This document shows, piece after piece, positions 16,819 to 24,070 of a stretch of 64,000 bases of DNA. This stretch comes from JAHJDS01 sp964569795 (GTDB lineage: Bacteria; Desulfobacterota; Desulfarculia; Desulfarculales; JAHJDS01), in NCBI GenBank assembly GCA_964569795.1, contig CAZMVB010000003.1, positions 124,001 to 188,000 on the forward strand. The letters run 5' to 3'. Within the stretch, counting starts at the first letter, position 1. Each line of letters begins with the position of its first letter. The notes below the pieces were generated by a model. That model did no database searches. It saw only the letters and a program-made list of their open reading frames with translations, and was not told the DNA's origin. A program made the position numbers and the translations under genes.

Positions 16819-17590
16819 GGTTCCACACTCCCAGTCGGCTTATGAGCGGCATCTTTTCCGGGGAGATGATAAACCAGCCACAGGCGGACGGTGAGTCGTT
16901 AAAATCGTAGTAGATGTGCTCCAGCTTGAACACACTTTCCCCTTCAGGCAAATGAAGCTGCTCGGCTTCCTCCGGCTTTAAAGAAGCGGGCAGGAGTTTG
17001 AGCTCGGCCTTCTTGAAGCTGGAAAGATCCTCTTTCAGGAGAAAACCTGTCAGTTCATCGGTTTCCAGCATCGTTTCCACAAAGGGTGACTCAGGGTCGG
17101 CCAGGGCATAACTGGTTTGATAAATCGCCGGTTCATGTTTGTGCAGAACAAGGCGTCTGACCAAGATGACCGAGCATCCGGATTCCAGGTGCAATCTATT
17201 ACTGACATCTTCAGCGGCCGTCTGGACACTGGCCTCGAGGATTCGTATCGAGATATCATCTTTTGTCGCGAAAATTCTGGCCAGAGAGTCCAGTCCGAAA
17301 TTGCTGGAAGTGAATTGCAGTCTTTTGACAAATGTGCCGCGCCCCTGAATCCGGTCAATCAATCCTTCTTCGGCCAGAAGACCTATGGCCTGTCTGGCGG
17401 TCATGGCGCTGATTTGGAAACCGTGGGCGATCGCCGCTTCCGAAGGAAGCCGGGACCCTGGCTGGTAGAGGCCTCTTGAAATTTTCTGCTTCAGGACATT
17501 GGCGACCTGGACATAGGCCGGCAGGTAGCTTTTTTTGTCTAGTTCGTCTTCCGGCGAAAGATCGAATGAGGCCATGTTGTCTTCTTTCAT
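16811..17590 (-). CDS. GntR-family (HutC/UTRA) transcriptional regulator
   Basis: 259 residues. The N-terminal winged helix reads YVQVANVLKQKISRGLYQPG, SRLPSEAAIAHGFQISAMTA and IDRIQGRGTFV. The C-terminal UTRA effector domain includes SVILVRRLVLHKHEPAIYQT and LEHIYYDFNDSPSACGWFI. The ATG at 17590 is listed; 17575 (MASFDLS) is a nearly equal choice, as neither has a strong ribosome-binding site. It faces the DUF1638-methyltransferase operon across 185 bp, and three AAGACT/AGTCTT cores lie there, so it probably senses a small molecule linked to demethylation and controls both directions. The effector is unknown. Confidence 0.88.
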   Translation of the reverse strand: MKEDNMASFDLSPEDELDKKSYLPAYVQVANVLKQKISRGLYQPGSRLPSEAAIAHGFQISAMTARQAIGLLAEEGLIDRIQGRGTFVKRLQFTSSNFGLDSLARIFATKDDISIRILEASVQTAAEDVSNRLHLESGCSVILVRRLVLHKHEPAIYQTSYALADPESPFVETMLETDELTGFLLKEDLSSFKKAELKLLPASLKPEEAEQLHLPEGESVFKLEHIYYDFNDSPSACGWFIISPEKMPLISRLGVWNHE

Positions 17591-17711
17591 TTCGCTTTTT
17601 CTTGTTTTTGTCAGGCCAATGGTTCAGACCGGCCAGGAGGAACAGGGCCGGGCTGGACCGTGACAGCCTTGAAGTGGCCTAAAAGACCAATAAAATATTT
17701 GAGTTACAAAA

Positions 17712-17744
17712 AGTCTTGACACTCCTCTATAAGACTGTAAGACT
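17712..17744. promoter_or_regulatory. AGTCTT/AAGACT repeats over a -35-like TTGACA
   Basis: AGTCTT at 17712-17717 is inverted relative to AAGACT at 17731-17736 and 17739-17744. The last two form a direct TAAGACT repeat 8 bp apart. A plus-strand TTGACA (17716-17721) lies inside, with no good -10 at 16-18 bases. This is the candidate operator for the GntR regulator and the control region of the methyltransferase operon. Confidence 0.5.
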
Positions 17745-17775
17745 ATACCACAATTTCCTTGCCAGGAAAAGTCCA

Positions 17776-18426
17776 GTGACCAGAAAAAAGTTCAGATTAA
17801 TCACCTGCAACGCCTTGGCGCCAATGTTGCTCCCCCTCATCAGTCCGAACACAGATGTTGAGGTCCTGGATATCGGTCTGCATGCCAGTCCCGACCGCCT
17901 TCGGGAGCGCATCCAGGAACAGGTCACGTCCATGGAGGACAAGGGCGTGGATCTTTGCCTGGGCTATGGCCTGTGCGGCCGCGGGCTGGAAGGTCTGTGT
18001 TCCCGCAAGACCAGGCTGATCATCCCCAGAATTGACGATTGTGTCGGGGCGCTTTTGGGGTCCAAGGAGCGCCACCGCAGGATCCTCAAGCAGTTTCCCG
18101 GAGCCTTCTTTATGGAGCCGACCTGGCTCGACACTGAAATGAATATATTCGGCGAACTTGTCCGGGGAATGGACCATCTCACGGCGGAAGGCAGGCGGCG
18201 GATCGTGGGGCTGGCCTTGAAGCACTACCGCACGATCGCCATGCTGGTCTCCGGCCAACCCGATCCCCGGGCCGTCCTTCGTTGTGAAGCCTATGCCCAG
18301 GCACATGACCTAACGGTGCGGCGAATTTCAACTGACCTCCATCTGTTGAAGCGGCTGATAAAGGGTCCGCGGGATCAGCCGGCTTTTGTCATTACCGCAC
18401 CGGGCCAGCCGGTTCCTTTCTTCTAA
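17776..18426 (+). CDS. DUF1638-family protein of unknown function
   Basis: 216 residues, soluble, no signal peptide. The family-like features are RLITCNALAPML at the start, a conserved cysteine in LCLGYGLCGRGLEGL, IPRIDDCVGALLGSKERH with another cysteine, and MEPTWLDTEMNIFGELVRGM. DUF1638 genes are often found beside corrinoid methyltransferase genes, but no function is known to me. GTG at 17776 is chosen for AGGA 8 bases upstream and a family-like N-terminus. Longer frames would run through the promoter region. It is followed after 3 bp by the pterin-binding methyltransferase gene. The paired cysteines might bind a metal or cobamide intermediate; that is only a guess. Confidence 0.75.
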   Translation: MTRKKFRLITCNALAPMLLPLISPNTDVEVLDIGLHASPDRLRERIQEQVTSMEDKGVDLCLGYGLCGRGLEGLCSRKTRLIIPRIDDCVGALLGSKERHRRILKQFPGAFFMEPTWLDTEMNIFGELVRGMDHLTAEGRRRIVGLALKHYRTIAMLVSGQPDPRAVLRCEAYAQAHDLTVRRISTDLHLLKRLIKGPRDQPAFVITAPGQPVPFF

Positions 18427-18429
18427 CGA

Positions 18430-19254
18430 ATGCTCGGGAAAAACACCGTGATCATTATCGGCGAAAAAATCAACGGTACGCGCCAGGCCGTCGGGAAGGC
18501 CATCAGGGACCGAGATCCCGCCACCATTCAGAAGTTGGCCACCGACCAGACCGAGGCCGGCAGCACCTTTCTGGACATCAACGCCGGCACACCTCCGAAC
18601 CAAGAACCGGACGACATGGCCTGGCTGGTCGAGAATGTTCAGGCGGTTTCCGACTTGCCCCTATGTCTAGACAGCGCCCACCCGGAGACCCTGAGGGCCG
18701 GCCTGGAATTGGTCACCAAAACCCCCATGATCAATTCGGTCTCGGGCGAGAGGGCCAGGCTCGAAAATGTTCTGCCGTTGGCCCTGGAATATAAAACCAA
18801 CCTGATCCTGCTGGCCCTGGACGACACCAAGGGCGTTCCCGAAACCAGCCGGGAGCGCCTGGAGATCATTCACAAACTGATCGGCCTGGCGCACGGTGGC
18901 GGGCTCTCCCCGGACCAACTGTGGGTGGACCCGCTGGTGACGACCATCGCCACTGGTACGGAAAACGCCAAAATCACCCTGGCCACGATCAGGGAAACCA
19001 AGGCGGCCTATCCCGACGTCCACATCACCAGCGGCCTGAGCAATATTTCCTTCGGGATGCCCCTGAGGAGCGTGATCAATCACACCTTCCTGGCCATGTG
19101 CATCGCCGCAGGCCTGGACAGTGCCATTGCCGACCCCAGTAACCGTGACTTCATGACGACCATGTTGGCCTCGGAGATGCTGATGGGCCAAGACCGCTCC
19201 TGCCTGGATTTCAACAAGGCCTATCGGGCGGGGCGCATCGGCCCCCGGAAATGA
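18430..19254 (+). CDS. Pterin-binding methyltransferase (methyltetrahydrofolate:corrinoid type)
   Basis: 274 residues, a TIM-barrel of the AcsE/MetH pterin-binding family. It moves a methyl group between a cobamide protein and tetrahydrofolate. Key stretches are IGEKINGTRQ at the N-terminus, TFLDINAGTP near residue 55, LCLDSAHPETLRAG, PMINSVSGE near 100, SNISFGMPLRSVINHTF and LDSAIADPSNRD. These asparagine and aspartate positions contact the pterin in known structures of the family. In a demethylation locus it would be the methyltransferase II that hands the methyl group to tetrahydrofolate. It lies 3 bp after DUF1638 with no ribosome-binding site of its own, which suggests coupled translation. 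Confidence 0.9.
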   Translation: MLGKNTVIIIGEKINGTRQAVGKAIRDRDPATIQKLATDQTEAGSTFLDINAGTPPNQEPDDMAWLVENVQAVSDLPLCLDSAHPETLRAGLELVTKTPMINSVSGERARLENVLPLALEYKTNLILLALDDTKGVPETSRERLEIIHKLIGLAHGGGLSPDQLWVDPLVTTIATGTENAKITLATIRETKAAYPDVHITSGLSNISFGMPLRSVINHTFLAMCIAAGLDSAIADPSNRDFMTTMLASEMLMGQDRSCLDFNKAYRAGRIGPRK

Positions 19255-19299
19255 CGCCCGAGAAGAAAACGGCTTTAACGCCGAGGGGGAGAAGGATTC

Positions 19300-19938
19300 A
19301 TGAAGGAAATTGAAGCCCTGACCAAGGCCATTTTGGAGATGGAAGAAAACACCGCCCTGGAGCTTACCAAGCAGCTCTTGGAAAGCGACACCGACGCCTT
19401 GACCGTGTTCAAGGCCTACCAGGATGCCATGACGGAAGTCGGCCAGCGGTTTGAAAAGGGGGTGTATTTCATCCCGGAGCTGATCATGTCCGGCGCCATG
19501 ATGAACAGCGCCATGGCCATTATCAAACCGTACCTGAAGGACGGAGAGGGGCGGGATAATCAGCCGACCCTGGGCAAGATCGTGATGGCCACGGTGGAGG
19601 GCGACATCCATGATATCGGGAAAAATATCGCCAGCACCCTGTTGTCGCTGAACGGTTTTGAGGTCAAAGACCTGGGCGTCGATGTGCCCGTCAACACGAT
19701 CGTCCGGGAGGCCAAAGACTTGGGGGCGGACATCGTCGGCTTGAGCGGCTTGTTGACCTTGGCTTTCGAGCCCATGAAAGAGGTCGTGTCCACCTTGAAG
19801 GCCGAGGGCTTGGGCCAGAAAAAGGTGATCATTGGGGGGGGCCAAATGGACGAACGGGTCTGCACTTACGTGGGCGCGGACGCCTGGGTCATCGACGCCG
19901 TGGCTGGCATCAAGGTCTGCAAACAATGGATGAGCTAG
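19300..19938 (+). CDS. Corrinoid (B12-binding) protein, second copy
   Basis: 212 residues, the usual size for MtbC/MttC/MtgC carriers. A helical cap domain (1-90, FKAYQDAMTEVGQRFEKGVY) precedes the B12 domain with GDIHDIGKN, DLGVDVPVNTIV, GLSGLLTLAFEPM and IIGGGQMDE. GGGGGAGAAGG precedes ATG 19300. It sits between the methyltetrahydrofolate-type methyltransferase and the UroD-like methyltransferase, as expected for the methyl shuttle between the two. It differs clearly from the corrinoid protein at 16126, so the locus has two carriers that may serve different substrates or different steps. Confidence 0.92.
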   Translation: MKEIEALTKAILEMEENTALELTKQLLESDTDALTVFKAYQDAMTEVGQRFEKGVYFIPELIMSGAMMNSAMAIIKPYLKDGEGRDNQPTLGKIVMATVEGDIHDIGKNIASTLLSLNGFEVKDLGVDVPVNTIVREAKDLGADIVGLSGLLTLAFEPMKEVVSTLKAEGLGQKKVIIGGGQMDERVCTYVGADAWVIDAVAGIKVCKQWMS

Positions 19939-19981
19939 CCAGAAATTCACCGCGGGGGGCGAAGTGATTAAGGAGGCTGAC

Positions 19982-21319
19982 ATGGCCAGTAACAACTCGG
20001 AGGCGGTTTCTCCTGAACAAAAGCAGGAGGATTTCCTGAGTAGATGGGCCTCGGGGGAGGGAGTCGAGTTCGTAGATGAAGATGCAGAACAGGCCTATCA
20101 ATACCGAGCCGGAATCATCAAAGACGCCATTCAACTGAAGCAAACGCCGGACCGGGTGCCCGTCATACCGCTGGGAGTCTTTGCACCGGTCATGCTTTAC
20201 GGGCACACCGGAAAAGAGGCCATGTATGATCCCCATACCCTGGGGAAAATCTACCTGGACTTCACCAAAGAATACGACGTGGATGCCGCCGGCGCCGCCC
20301 CCATGGTCATGTACGGTCCGGCCCTGGAAACGCTGGATTACCGGCTCTACAAATGGCCGGGGCACGGAGTCAAGGATGAATTGTCCTATCAGTTCGTCGA
20401 AAAAGAATACATGAAGGCCGATGAGTACGATCACTTCATCAGCGACCCCACGGATTACTGGTTCCGGATCTGGTTTTCCAGGATCTGTGGAGAGCTGGCT
20501 CCTCTGGCGGATCTTGCGCCCATTTATGGCACCATGGAGCTGCCCATGTCCGTGGGATATCTGGCCAGCCTGGGCGCACCGTCCGTCCAGGCCGCATTCA
20601 AAAAGCTCCTGGAGGCCGGCCAACAATGCTTCGAATGGATCGGGGCTCTGGGTCACTACATCGGGCAGATCAGGGCCTCGGGCTATCCGGGGTATGCCGG
20701 CGGGGCGACCAAGGCGCCTTTTGACGTGCTGGGCGATTCCTTCAGGGGGACCACGCCGCTGATGATGGACCTCTACCGCCGGCCTGAAAAGGTCCTGGAA
20801 GCGGTCGAAAGACTTGTCCCCCTCATGATCGGAACCGGTGCGGCCGCCGCTCAGGCCAACAACAACCCCATCGTCTTCATCCCCCTGCACAAGGGCGCCG
20901 ATGGGTTCATGTCCAACGAGCAATTCGAGAAGTTTTATTGGCCGACCCTCAGGGCGGTGATGCTGGGCTTGATCGAAAACGGATGCGTCCCCTGCTGCTT
21001 TGTGGAAGGGGCGTACAATGACCGGTTGGAGTATCTGACCGATCTGCCCCAAGGGACCTGCCTTTTCATCTTTGACAAAACCGACATGTCCAAGGCCAGA
21101 GAAATCCTGGGCGGCCAATCCTGCATCGGCGGTGGATTCCCGGTGTCCTTGATCATCACCGGCACTCCCCATCAGGTGGAGCAGGAAACCAAGAAACTGT
21201 TGGACACCGCCGCCGGGAACGGGGGATATATCCTGAGTATCGGCTGCGCCATGGATGAGGCCAGGGAAGACACTTTGAAGGCCTTTATTGAGACCGGCAA
21301 GGAATACGGCCAATACTGA
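19982..21319 (+). CDS. UroD-family methyltransferase-like protein
   Basis: 445 residues, related to uroporphyrinogen decarboxylase and to the MtaA/CmuA methyltransferases. Typical parts are DRVPVIPLGVFAPVMLYG, DVDAAGAAPMVMYGP, the FMSNEQFEKFYWPTLRAVM helix, the metal-site loop, and the C-terminal GGYILSIGCAMDEAREDTLKA. In MtaA zinc is bound by a H-x-C pair and a distant cysteine. Here the first pair is replaced by CCFVEG and the distant cysteine (SIGC) is kept. AAGGAGG five bases before ATG 19982 is the strongest ribosome-binding site of the operon. In this position it is best seen as methyltransferase I, taking a methyl group from an unknown donor to the corrinoid protein. True heme-pathway UroD is excluded by context. 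Confidence 0.82.
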   Translation: MASNNSEAVSPEQKQEDFLSRWASGEGVEFVDEDAEQAYQYRAGIIKDAIQLKQTPDRVPVIPLGVFAPVMLYGHTGKEAMYDPHTLGKIYLDFTKEYDVDAAGAAPMVMYGPALETLDYRLYKWPGHGVKDELSYQFVEKEYMKADEYDHFISDPTDYWFRIWFSRICGELAPLADLAPIYGTMELPMSVGYLASLGAPSVQAAFKKLLEAGQQCFEWIGALGHYIGQIRASGYPGYAGGATKAPFDVLGDSFRGTTPLMMDLYRRPEKVLEAVERLVPLMIGTGAAAAQANNNPIVFIPLHKGADGFMSNEQFEKFYWPTLRAVMLGLIENGCVPCCFVEGAYNDRLEYLTDLPQGTCLFIFDKTDMSKAREILGGQSCIGGGFPVSLIITGTPHQVEQETKKLLDTAAGNGGYILSIGCAMDEAREDTLKAFIETGKEYGQY

Positions 21320-21372
21320 CCCGGGCTGCTTGGCCGCCGGACGGTGACCAGCCGTACAAAAAGGGGATGGGT

Positions 21373-21391
21373 GCCGGTCGGGGTTACCGGC
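21373..21391 (+). terminator. Small hairpin after the UroD-like gene
   Basis: GCCGGT, a seven-base loop, then ACCGGC, starting 54 bases after the stop of the UroD-like gene and just before the promoter of the next gene. It has no T-run. It may end the methyl-transfer operon. Confidence 0.4.
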
Positions 21392-21398
21392 AGGTCAC

Positions 21399-21427
21399 TT
21401 GACCTGACATATATATTTATGTATTTT
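21399..21427 (+). promoter_or_regulatory. Sigma70-type promoter for the orphan binding protein
   Basis: TTGACC (21399-21404), 17-bp spacer, TATTTT (21422-21427). The spacer holds an imperfect repeat, ACATA...TATGT. This suggests that the binding-protein gene at 21503 is transcribed on its own. Confidence 0.55.
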
Positions 21428-21502
21428 CGAGACGCCGGTCCGCTGGGGGGAGTGAGGATCTGCGCCTGAAAAAACCAGTTCCTTAAAATGGGGAGGAGTG
21501 CC

Positions 21503-22786
21503 ATGATTCATCGGTTGACGTTTGGGATGTCAATGGCCCTGGCCGTGGGACTGCTGGTCGTCGGTCTTTTCGCCGCACCGTCGATGGCCAAGATGGGAAA
21601 GCCGATCATCATCGCCGTGCCGACCTCTCTCACCTTTCTCGAGGGGCGGGAGTCCTACAACATCGTCAAGATGGCCGTGAGCGAGATCAACGCCCGCGGC
21701 GGGGTCAAGGTCGGCGGCGTGATGCGGCCGTTCAAGGTGGTCAGCATCGACCTGCGTGACGCGGCCCCCGGCGTGCCCGTGGCCTCGGCCCTGCTGGCCC
21801 TGGAAAAGATCATCACCCAGCACCATCCCACGGCCATCGTCGTCGGGCCCTTCCGGTCCGAGGCCCTGATCGCCGGCATGGACATGATCGCCAAGTACAA
21901 GGTGCCCATGCTGGGGACCATCGCCATGAGCCCCGGCACCGAAAAGCGGATCGCCAAGAATCCGGCCAAGTACAAGTACATCTTCCGGGTCAGCCTCAAC
22001 GCCATCTATCTGGTCAAGTACCTGGTCGGCTTCCAGATGTTCCTCAAGAAGAAGTTCGGGTTCAACAAGATCTTCCTGATGAACCAGGACGTGGCCTGGG
22101 CCCGGGCCACGGCCGGCATCACCGGCAAGATCCTGAAGAAACTGGGCTGGAAGATCGTCGGCCACGAGGTCTATCCCACCGGGGCGTCCAACTTCACCGC
22201 CGGGCTGCTCAAGGCCAAGCAGGCCAAGGCCCAGGTGATCATGCCCGTGTTCGACATGCCCCAGTCGGGCGTCCTGCTCAAGCAGTGGAAGGCCCTGCGG
22301 GTCCCGGCGGTTTTGGCGGGCTACATCTCGCCCATGACCGGCCAGGGGGCCTGGAAGCGCTTCCGGGGCAAGATCGTCGGCCTGATGAACGCCATCACCG
22401 AGGTGGGCGAGATCCCGGCCAAGAAGGTCCCGGCCTCGGTCAAGTTCTTCAACGACTACCGCACGAGGTACGGTAAGAACATCCAATCCGGGCACGGCCC
22501 GGCCCCGGCCTACGTGGCGGTCTATCTGCTCAAGGCGGCCATCGAGAAGGCCAATTCGCTCGATCCGGACAAGATCGTGGCCGCCCTCAAGACCACCGAC
22601 ACCATGAGCGTCATGGGCCGGATCAGGTTCAACAAGACCAACCAGGTCATCTTCGGGAGCCATCCCAAGAAGACGGCCGTGGGCTGCGTCTTCCAGTGGT
22701 CCAAGAAGGGCAAGCGGGTCATCATCTTCCCGCCGTCCATCGCCGAGGGCACTGTCCAGCTTCCGCCCTGGATGAAGAAAAAGTAA
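21503..22786 (+). CDS. Orphan LIV-type periplasmic substrate-binding protein
   Basis: 427 residues. Signal peptide MIHRLTFGMSMALAVGLLVV with cleavage near SMA-KMG. The mature protein has the peripla_BP_6 pattern: IIIAVPTSLTFLEGRESYN, VKMAVSEINARGGVKVGG and IITQHHPTAIVVGPFRSEAL. Lysine is frequent. ATG at 21503 is chosen for GGGAGGAG five bases upstream. No permease or ATPase genes adjoin it, so it must borrow a transporter elsewhere or act as a sensor. Its base use is as G+C-rich as the right half of the window and unlike the methyl-transfer genes next to it, which suggests a different recent history. The ligand is unknown, though a methylated donor for the upstream operon is an attractive idea. 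Confidence 0.88.
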   Translation: MIHRLTFGMSMALAVGLLVVGLFAAPSMAKMGKPIIIAVPTSLTFLEGRESYNIVKMAVSEINARGGVKVGGVMRPFKVVSIDLRDAAPGVPVASALLALEKIITQHHPTAIVVGPFRSEALIAGMDMIAKYKVPMLGTIAMSPGTEKRIAKNPAKYKYIFRVSLNAIYLVKYLVGFQMFLKKKFGFNKIFLMNQDVAWARATAGITGKILKKLGWKIVGHEVYPTGASNFTAGLLKAKQAKAQVIMPVFDMPQSGVLLKQWKALRVPAVLAGYISPMTGQGAWKRFRGKIVGLMNAITEVGEIPAKKVPASVKFFNDYRTRYGKNIQSGHGPAPAYVAVYLLKAAIEKANSLDPDKIVAALKTTDTMSVMGRIRFNKTNQVIFGSHPKKTAVGCVFQWSKKGKRVIIFPPSIAEGTVQLPPWMKKK

Positions 22787-22799
22787 GTTAGTGACGACG

Positions 22800-22831
22800 G
22801 GCCGGGCACCTGGCAGACCAGGCGCCCGGCC
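22800..22831 (+). terminator. Strong hairpin after the orphan binding-protein gene
   Basis: GGCCGGGCaCCTGG, loop CAGA, CCAGGcGCCCGGCC: 13 pairs and one A-C mismatch, starting 13 bases after the stop. The G+C content is high and there is no T-run. It should act as terminator or 3'-end protector. Confidence 0.65.
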
Positions 22832-23367
22832 TGCCCCATCCGCCGGCCGGATCGGGGCCCCTGATCGGTCCCGTAAACGAACGGGTTTACCCTTGCGACG
22901 CGAAATCAATGGTGCTTGACGGGCTTCTTAAGATCCTGGTCACCGGGCAGGTCGTCAGCGGTTGTGGCAATTTTGGGGGCTGGTTTTCAAGCTGGAGTGC
23001 TGGTCCCCTCTGGTGCTGAGCGGTCAGCATTGTACCACCGGCGACTGGCTAAGGTTCGGTGCTTCACCCTGGCCCGGCGTTCGAGGCGCGATTCCCTGTG
23101 TCCAAAAGCGGCAATGATATGGAATACCTCCCTTGCCCCCTGCCCCCCTACGAAAAGTCAATCGATTGGCCCCCTCGATTGACGACTGCCTTTTTCGTGG
23201 CTGCAATCATGGGAGAGTCTGGCACGCCGGCCATATCTGGAAGCGGTGCCGCCGCCAGGAGAGTCTTGTCCTGAGAGATATATCTTGATTTTTACTTTGG
23301 TCGATGTCCGCCAAGGTATTCGGGGAATACCTCGATTCGAATCCAACAGGGCGCAGTTTTTCAATCA
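22832..23367. other. Non-coding region left of the integrase relic
   Basis: No supported gene on either strand. A 36-base C-rich stretch at 23128-23163 resembles one at 15942-15976. A CTCGATTCGAATCCAAC stretch near 23330 has the look of a tRNA T-loop, but no tRNA can be folded around it. Probably decayed mobile-element sequence. Confidence 0.35.
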
Positions 23368-23547
23368 ACGGTCATTCCCACGTTTGTGACGCAGAAACTC
23401 CGCGAGGGGATGTCGCTCGACCTCGTAAGTGAAGTTGCCGGTCACACCACAACCCCAACCACACGGCGTTACGTCGGCCAGGATGCCACGAGACTGGTGC
23501 CGGTCTGGAAGGACATAGTCGTACGTCTGAAGGACGGTGAACGGTAG
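23368..23547 (+). pseudogene. C-terminal fragment of a tyrosine recombinase (phage integrase)
   Basis: In frame to a TAG at 23545-23547 the sequence reads TFVTQKLREGMSLDLVSEVA, GHTTTPTTRRYVGQDATRLV and PVWKDIVVRLKDGER. This fits the end of tyrosine recombinases: T-F-V-T, LREG, the GH of the active site, and the catalytic tyrosine in RRYVG. The R-H of the usual HDLRHTF is lost and no start or N-terminal catalytic part exists upstream. The fragment points at the 3' end of ssrA, 60 bp away. tmRNA genes are a favoured integration site, so this is best read as the scar of an old island. Confidence 0.6.
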
Positions 23548-23607
23548 CTTTGTCCGGTCGATGTCCGGTGATTCACAATGACATTTGTATTAAATTCAAT
23601 TAATTAA

Positions 23608-23962
23608 TGGTGGAGGCGGCGGGAATTGAACCCGCGTCCGAAAACCTTCAGCCCAGGCCTCTACATGCTTAGCCTCTGTTTTGTTCTCGCCGGGACCGGA
23701 CTCCCAAAGGCAGGATGCCGACCCGGCCAGCCTCCAAGAGTTTCATCCCGAAAGGCGGAGGCCCTCCCCCGGGACTAGCCCGCTGCACGACGCCCCTTCC
23801 CGCCCCGCGGGCGAGGACGGGAGGAACGCTGGCCTATTTACGCGGCCAGGGCGTATGCGTAATCGTCTGCGATTACTTTAGGCCCCACCGGTTAACGGAC
23901 CGACGAGACACCGGCATGCCACCTGAACCTCAATTGTCTCCGTCGAACCCTTGTTCGCCCCC
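23608..23962 (-). ncRNA. ssrA: Transfer-messenger RNA (tmRNA)
   Basis: The minus strand starts GGGGGCGAACAAGGGTTCGA and ends GGGTTCAATTCCCGCC...ACCA, the tRNA-like domain of tmRNA. The two ends form the acceptor stem with a G-U third pair, as is usual. The tag frame (23838-23870) gives ADDYAYALAA and TAA after the charged alanine, preceded by a UAAUC in place of the common UAGUC. Total length is about 355 bases. tmRNA rescues stalled ribosomes with SmpB, whose gene lies 108 bp upstream on the same strand. The 3' end borders the integrase relic, and its CCA end is encoded. Confidence 0.96.
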
Positions 23963-24038
23963 AAAGACCCTGGGCCTTGATGACCAAGGTCGTTTTCAAA
24001 GATCAATCCCCGGCCGCACCATCGCGGCCTCATACTTA

Positions 24039-24067
24039 ATTTTAATCACAATCCCGGCCGAAAACAA
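24039..24067 (-). promoter_or_regulatory. Possible ssrA promoter
   Basis: Minus strand TTGTTT (24062-24067), 17-bp spacer, TAAAAT (24039-24044), just after the smpB stop. It lies about 75 bases ahead of the mature tmRNA 5' end, so a leader would have to be removed, for example by RNase P. Confidence 0.4.
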
Positions 24068-24070
24068 GAT

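Noticed and set aside
17591..17775. Cobalamin riboswitch near the corrinoid genes
   Set aside because: The gap is short and no B12-box-like sequence or typical folded leader was found.
23040..23120. tRNA-like sequence in the region left of ssrA
   Set aside because: Only a T-loop-like stretch is visible; no acceptor, anticodon or D arm can be placed.
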